From: Maritimibacter sp.
GTDB taxonomy: Bacteria; Pseudomonadota; Alphaproteobacteria; Rhodobacterales; Rhodobacteraceae
NCBI GenBank assembly: GCA_003520545.1
Contig: DOUP01000285.1
Span: 1 to 9,364, forward strand
Reading direction: 5' to 3'
DNA: 9,364 nt
In this document: piece after piece, positions 7,333-9,364 of the stretch
How the letters are laid out: each line of letters opens with the position of its first letter
Numbering within the stretch: position 1 is the first letter of the stretch
The notes under the pieces: generated by a model
The model's input: the letters and a program-made list of their open reading frames with translations, nothing else
Databases searched by the model: none
What the model was told of the DNA's origin: nothing
Program-made: the position numbers and the translations under genes

Positions 7333-7725
7333 TTTCAGGGATTTCGCCACGTCGTCGCGCAGTTTCTCAAGGTCGGCGCGGGCGTCTTTAAGATCCGCGA
7401 TCTGCTTGTCGAGCACGTCGAGCTGGGCGGTCGCGTTCTGAACCCAGGCCCGATTCTGGGCCTCCGAGCCTTGCTCGTCATAGATCAAAAGCCACTGGCG
7501 GAGCTCTTCGAGCGAAAAACCGAAACGGCGCCCGCGCATGATCAGGGTCATGCGCGCCACCTCGCGCGGGGTATACCAGCGCGTGCGGCCTTCTTTCTCG
7601 GGTTCCAGAAGTTCGATATACTCGTAATAGCGCAGGGTGCGCGGCGTGACGTCGAACTTTTCGCACATTTCCTTGAAGGACAGGCGTTCCACCTTCGTGT
7701 CGGTCATCGTGTCTTTCACGGTCAT
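7330..7725 (-). CDS. MerR-family transcriptional regulator, paralogue of the neighbouring one
   Basis: This 131-residue MerR protein has the HTH LSFKEMCEKFDVTPRTLRYYEYIELL (about 15-40) and the wing TRWYTPREVARMTLIMRGRRFGFSLEEL. A dimerising coiled coil follows (about 90-130: LDVLDKQIADLKDARADLEKL). As in its neighbour there is a single cysteine in the HTH and no metal-binding set. The start is uncertain. The ATG at 7725 lies only two bases after GGGGAGG, too close. A GTG two codons later (7719) has the same site at eight bases and is the better placed start. A further in-frame ATG is at 7707. The choice affects only a short disordered leader. It heads the leftward locus. A tandem duplication gave the two merR genes, which may form heterodimers or answer to different ligands. 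Confidence 0.9.
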   Translation of the reverse strand: MTVKDTMTDTKVERLSFKEMCEKFDVTPRTLRYYEYIELLEPEKEGRTRWYTPREVARMTLIMRGRRFGFSLEELRQWLLIYDEQGSEAQNRAWVQNATAQLDVLDKQIADLKDARADLEKLRDDVAKSLK

Positions 7726-7738
7726 TTCCTCCCCAGCC

Positions 7739-7764
7739 TAACGCTGTTCGTGACGTAGCGTAAC
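7739..7764. promoter_or_regulatory. ACGT-type operator candidate upstream of the first merR
   Basis: TAACGCT (7739-7745) and AGCGTAA (7757-7763) form an imperfect dyad with one mismatch. The stretch CGTGACGTAGCGTAAC (7749-7764) matches CGTAACGTGACGTAAC (7298-7313) at 13 of 16 positions. The site ends 13 bases before the 7725 start codon. Its likeness to the other site suggests that the same MerR protein or both act on both promoters. A weak minus-strand TTGCCG with TACGCT at 17 bases would put it over the -10 region. Confidence 0.5.
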
Positions 7765-7789
7765 TAGGGATTCGTCCTGCGGCAAGCAA

Positions 7790-7804
7790 TTTCGCGATGC
7801 GAAA
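7790..7804. promoter_or_regulatory. Palindrome TTTCGC-GAT-GCGAAA in the upstream merR leader region
   Basis: Six-base arms, perfectly complementary, flank a three-base centre in an A/T-richer patch between the terminator at 7840-7867 and the first merR. A second, looser pair, GAAAAC (7801-7806) and GTTTTC (7822-7827), overlaps it. The position suits an upstream regulatory site for the merR/fad locus, but I do not recognise the regulator. Confidence 0.35.
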
Positions 7805-7839
7805 ACAAATTTCACATACTGGTTTTCCGCGGCATACGA

Positions 7840-7867
7840 AAAAGCCCGCCGGGGTGGGCGGGCTTTT
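7840..7867. terminator. Strong bidirectional intrinsic terminator after the permease gene
   Basis: AAAAGCCCGCC (7840-7850) and GGCGGGCTTTT (7857-7867) are perfectly complementary with a six-base loop. The G/C core is seven pairs, followed by a T-run on either strand (five T on the minus strand, four on the plus). It lies 23 bases past the permease stop, so it mainly ends that leftward transcript and insulates the merR/fad locus. Confidence 0.92.
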
Positions 7868-7890
7868 GTCGGTCGGGCTGGCGCGGGCGG

Positions 7891-9030
7891 TCAGTTCATG
7901 AAGCCGGGGGCGAAGAAATAGAACCCATAGGCCACGATGAGGGCCGGCACCGCGGAATAGACCGTCGCAATCACCGCGGCCTTCGGATTGAGCGCGATCG
8001 CGGGGAACAGCGCGTCCCCATCGTTCGAGATCGCATTGCCCACGAGGGCCGCGAAAGGGATCAGCCCGTTCAGGAACAGTGTCGTGACCAGAACCTGCGG
8101 TCCGCAGCCCGGCACGAAACCGATGAGGATCGCGATCAGCGGCAGAAGTGGTGCCACCGAGGCAAAAAGCGCTTCCAGGTCAAGCCCGGCATAGGCGGCC
8201 ATGTAGTCATAGGCGAGATACGCGCCGATCACCCAGACCGAGATGAAGCTGGTTTCTTCGGCGGCACGGGTGACGGGGCTGTCTGCCGGGTTTGTCATCG
8301 CGGCGAGGGGCGAAAAGGTCCAGATCAGCAGGCCGAGGAAGGTGCCGGTCAGTGCGATCCACGTGATCGGGATGCCGAGGATGCTGCCGATATCGACCTG
8401 CGCCAACTGGGCTCCGCCCACGATCAAGCCCGGAATCCCCAAGGCGATATAGCCCATGTCGATGCCGCGGGTCTGGCCGATCAGCGGCACGTTGTGTGTG
8501 GCGCCTTCGGTCGAGGCGCGCAAATCGAGCGTATTCACGCGGTCCACGATCCAGCCGGAGACAATGCCGACAGCAAAGGACAGCGGGAGCACGACGAGGG
8601 CTGCGTCGGGCCGGGTCGCGATCAGGAGGAAGGCGGCATCGCCCATGGTCGCCGTCAGCGTCGCGACCACCGCGCCGAAACCCACGTTGCCCGAGGAATA
8701 GGCCGCGACCACCACGACCGCCCCGCCGCAGCCCGGCGTTGCGCCGAGAAGTGCGGCCATCGGCACCTGCATGGGACCAGCCGTGCGCAGGGCGCGTCCA
8801 AGGTCGAAGCCGAAGATCCGCTCGGCCCCGTAAAAGATCATCAGGGTCGCGGCGACGAAAACAGAGACCTGCACATAGGCGTCGGTCATCAGCTCGCGCG
8901 TCAACTCTCCCAGCCCCGTGGGGAGGACCGCAAGGGTGACAAAGATTGCCAGCACCACGAGCCGCTTGGGCCGTAACGCGGGCCATGTGCGGGCGGTCGC
9001 CTCTGCTTGGGTCCAGTCGGTTGGGGTCAT
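7891..9030 (-). CDS. Polytopic membrane transporter, ArsP_2 / putative manganese (heavy-metal) exporter type
   Basis: This is an integral membrane protein of 379 residues with about ten or eleven hydrophobic segments (for example near 24-40, 51-68, 93-110, 145-163, 193-209, 215-238, 262-280, 289-306, 350-374). It contains two copies of a PGCG motif, at 99-102 and 307-310. Each is followed 31 residues later by GDA (130-132, 338-340). A gapless hand alignment of 54 residues around the two copies gives 21 identities, so the protein is an internal duplication. This matches the family annotated as a 10-TM heavy-metal exporter or putative manganese transporter. Direction and substrate are inferred from family, not seen. 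I use the ATG at 9030, with AAGGA ten bases upstream. The frame extends to a TTG at 9051, but that has no ribosome site. The two PGCG cysteines are plausible ligand or gating residues. Confidence 0.85.
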   Translation of the reverse strand: MTPTDWTQAEATARTWPALRPKRLVVLAIFVTLAVLPTGLGELTRELMTDAYVQVSVFVAATLMIFYGAERIFGFDLGRALRTAGPMQVPMAALLGATPGCGGAVVVVAAYSSGNVGFGAVVATLTATMGDAAFLLIATRPDAALVVLPLSFAVGIVSGWIVDRVNTLDLRASTEGATHNVPLIGQTRGIDMGYIALGIPGLIVGGAQLAQVDIGSILGIPITWIALTGTFLGLLIWTFSPLAAMTNPADSPVTRAAEETSFISVWVIGAYLAYDYMAAYAGLDLEALFASVAPLLPLIAILIGFVPGCGPQVLVTTLFLNGLIPFAALVGNAISNDGDALFPAIALNPKAAVIATVYSAVPALIVAYGFYFFAPGFMN

Positions 9031-9099
9031 GCTAAGGGTGTCCTTCGCCAAAAGCTGCGTTAGATAGAGAGAGCAGGGGTGTTAGATCACCGGCATAAA

Positions 9100-9129
9100 A
9101 GTATAGCCTCGGGTATGAATCAAGCGGAA
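9100..9129 (-). promoter_or_regulatory. Candidate promoter of the transporter gene
   Basis: On the minus strand TATACT (9105-9100) matches the -10 consensus at five of six bases. TTCCGC (9129-9124) is a weak -35 with an 18-base spacer. Transcription would start near 9093, giving a leader of about 60 bases. The -10 overlaps the left arm of the degenerate TATAGCC palindrome at 9102-9117. Confidence 0.45.
9102..9117. promoter_or_regulatory. Operator candidate, degenerate copy
   Basis: TATAGCCTCGGGTATG keeps the left arm TATAGCC exactly. The right arm GGGTATG differs from the ideal GGCTATA at two of seven bases. It overlaps the -10 of the transporter promoter. Its start is 30 bp, about three helical turns, from that of the exact copy, so two bound dimers would sit on nearly the same face of the DNA. 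Confidence 0.6.
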
Positions 9130-9131
9130 TT

Positions 9132-9147
9132 TATAGCCACGGCTATA
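9132..9147. promoter_or_regulatory. Operator candidate, exact palindrome
   Basis: TATAGCCACGGCTATA is a perfect inverted repeat with seven-base arms around AC. The flanking AA (9128-9129) and TT (9150-9151) extend the symmetry. It overlaps TATATT (9144-9149), the best plus-strand -10 for the thioesterase, matching five of six bases. The ATAGCC/GGCTAT half-sites resemble the ATAGC/GCTAT halves of E. coli-type MntR boxes, from memory. That would suit a manganese exporter, but no regulator gene is in the window. Confidence 0.65.
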
Positions 9148-9149
9148 TT
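9144..9149 (+). promoter_or_regulatory. Candidate -10 box of the thioesterase gene
   Basis: TATATT matches the -10 consensus at five of six bases and lies within the right arm of the exact palindrome. Transcription would start near 9156, leaving a short leader with the ribosome site at 9160-9166. I see no good -35 box, which would fit a promoter that needs an activator, or may mean the call is wrong. Confidence 0.35.
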
Positions 9150-9170
9150 TTTCGATCACAAGGAAGTCAG

Positions 9171-9364
9171 ATGGACGCAGAAGCCAAAACCAAACTCGCC
9201 CGCCAATTCATCGAAGCGATCCCGTTTTCGCGGGAGCTGTCCATGCGGTTGGACAACCTCGGGGACGGGGAAGCCGTTTGTTCAATGCCCTATGACGACC
9301 GCTTCGTGGGCGATCCCGATACGGGCGTTATTCACGGCGGCGCGGTTTCGGCGCTGCTCGATAC
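9171..9364 (+). CDS. PaaI-family hotdog-fold thioesterase (3' end cut by window)
   Basis: Only the first 64 residues are present, and the frame is open to the window edge. The segment GVIHGGAVSALLD (52-64) is the signature of PaaI-type acyl-CoA thioesterases. H55-G56 lines the oxyanion site, and D64 has the same eight-residue spacing from the glycine as the catalytic Asp in E. coli PaaI (Gly53 and Asp61, from memory). The N-terminal part (RQFIEAIPFSRELSMRLDNLGDGEAVCSMP) matches the usual opening helix and first strands. AAGGAAG lies four bases before the ATG. The gene is divergent from the transporter and shares its palindromes. Family members hydrolyse phenylacetyl-, hydroxyphenylacetyl- or other acyl-CoA esters. 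The substrate here is unknown, and the lipid locus on the far side of the transporter is not co-transcribed with it. Confidence 0.88.
   Translation, partial: MDAEAKTKLARQFIEAIPFSRELSMRLDNLGDGEAVCSMPYDDRFVGDPDTGVIHGGAVSALLD

Noticed and set aside
8207..8986. Minus-strand 259-codon frame overlapping the transporter
   Set aside because: It is a shifted frame of the same strand, rich in R, G and D, with none of the hydrophobic segments of the real product.
9031..9051. TTG-initiated extension of the transporter
   Set aside because: There is no ribosome site before the TTG. The ATG at 9030 has AAGGA upstream and gives a complete protein.

Overview
The window looks like a high-GC alphaproteobacterium, most likely a member of the Rhodobacteraceae (Roseobacter group). 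This rests on the strongly G/C-biased third codon positions, the long open shadow frames opposite real genes, and the kinds of proteins encoded. It is inferred from style and family, not from a database match. Ten protein genes are supported: nine on the minus strand and one, cut by the right edge, on the plus strand. There are no rRNA, tRNA, CRISPR or insertion-sequence features, and no gene-free stretch reaches 300 bases.

Positions 1-7725 hold a fatty-acid beta-oxidation locus read leftwards. In transcription order it contains: a MerR-type regulator (7725-7330); a second, related MerR-type regulator (7216-6818); a long acyl-CoA dehydrogenase of the DmdC/FadE-like class (6757-4979); a 70-residue ribbon-helix-helix-like protein (4953-4741); a small exported protein (4731-4231); a glutathione S-transferase-fold protein (4166-3531); a FadA-type thiolase (3497-2286); and the bifunctional FadB-type hydratase/3-hydroxyacyl-CoA dehydrogenase (2271-85). 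From the dehydrogenase onwards the gaps are 9-64 bases with no terminator between genes, so these six are probably one transcript. It ends at a good hairpin plus T-tract at 31-63. Dehydrogenase, FadB and FadA together can run one complete turn of the beta-oxidation spiral. The two MerR proteins probably sense an acyl-CoA or related signal. Related ACGT-rich sites lie in front of both merR genes (7283-7313 and 7739-7764).

Positions 7840-7867 form a strong bidirectional hairpin terminator that separates the lipid locus from the next unit.

Positions 7891-9364 hold a polytopic membrane protein of the ArsP_2/putative manganese transporter type, read leftwards, and a divergent PaaI-type hotdog thioesterase, read rightwards and truncated by the window edge. 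The 140-base region between them carries two copies of a TATAGCC-N2-GGCTATA palindrome, one exact and one degenerate, 30 bp apart. Each overlaps a plausible -10 box, one for each gene. This shared operator pair beside a likely metal exporter is the most interesting regulatory feature in the window.
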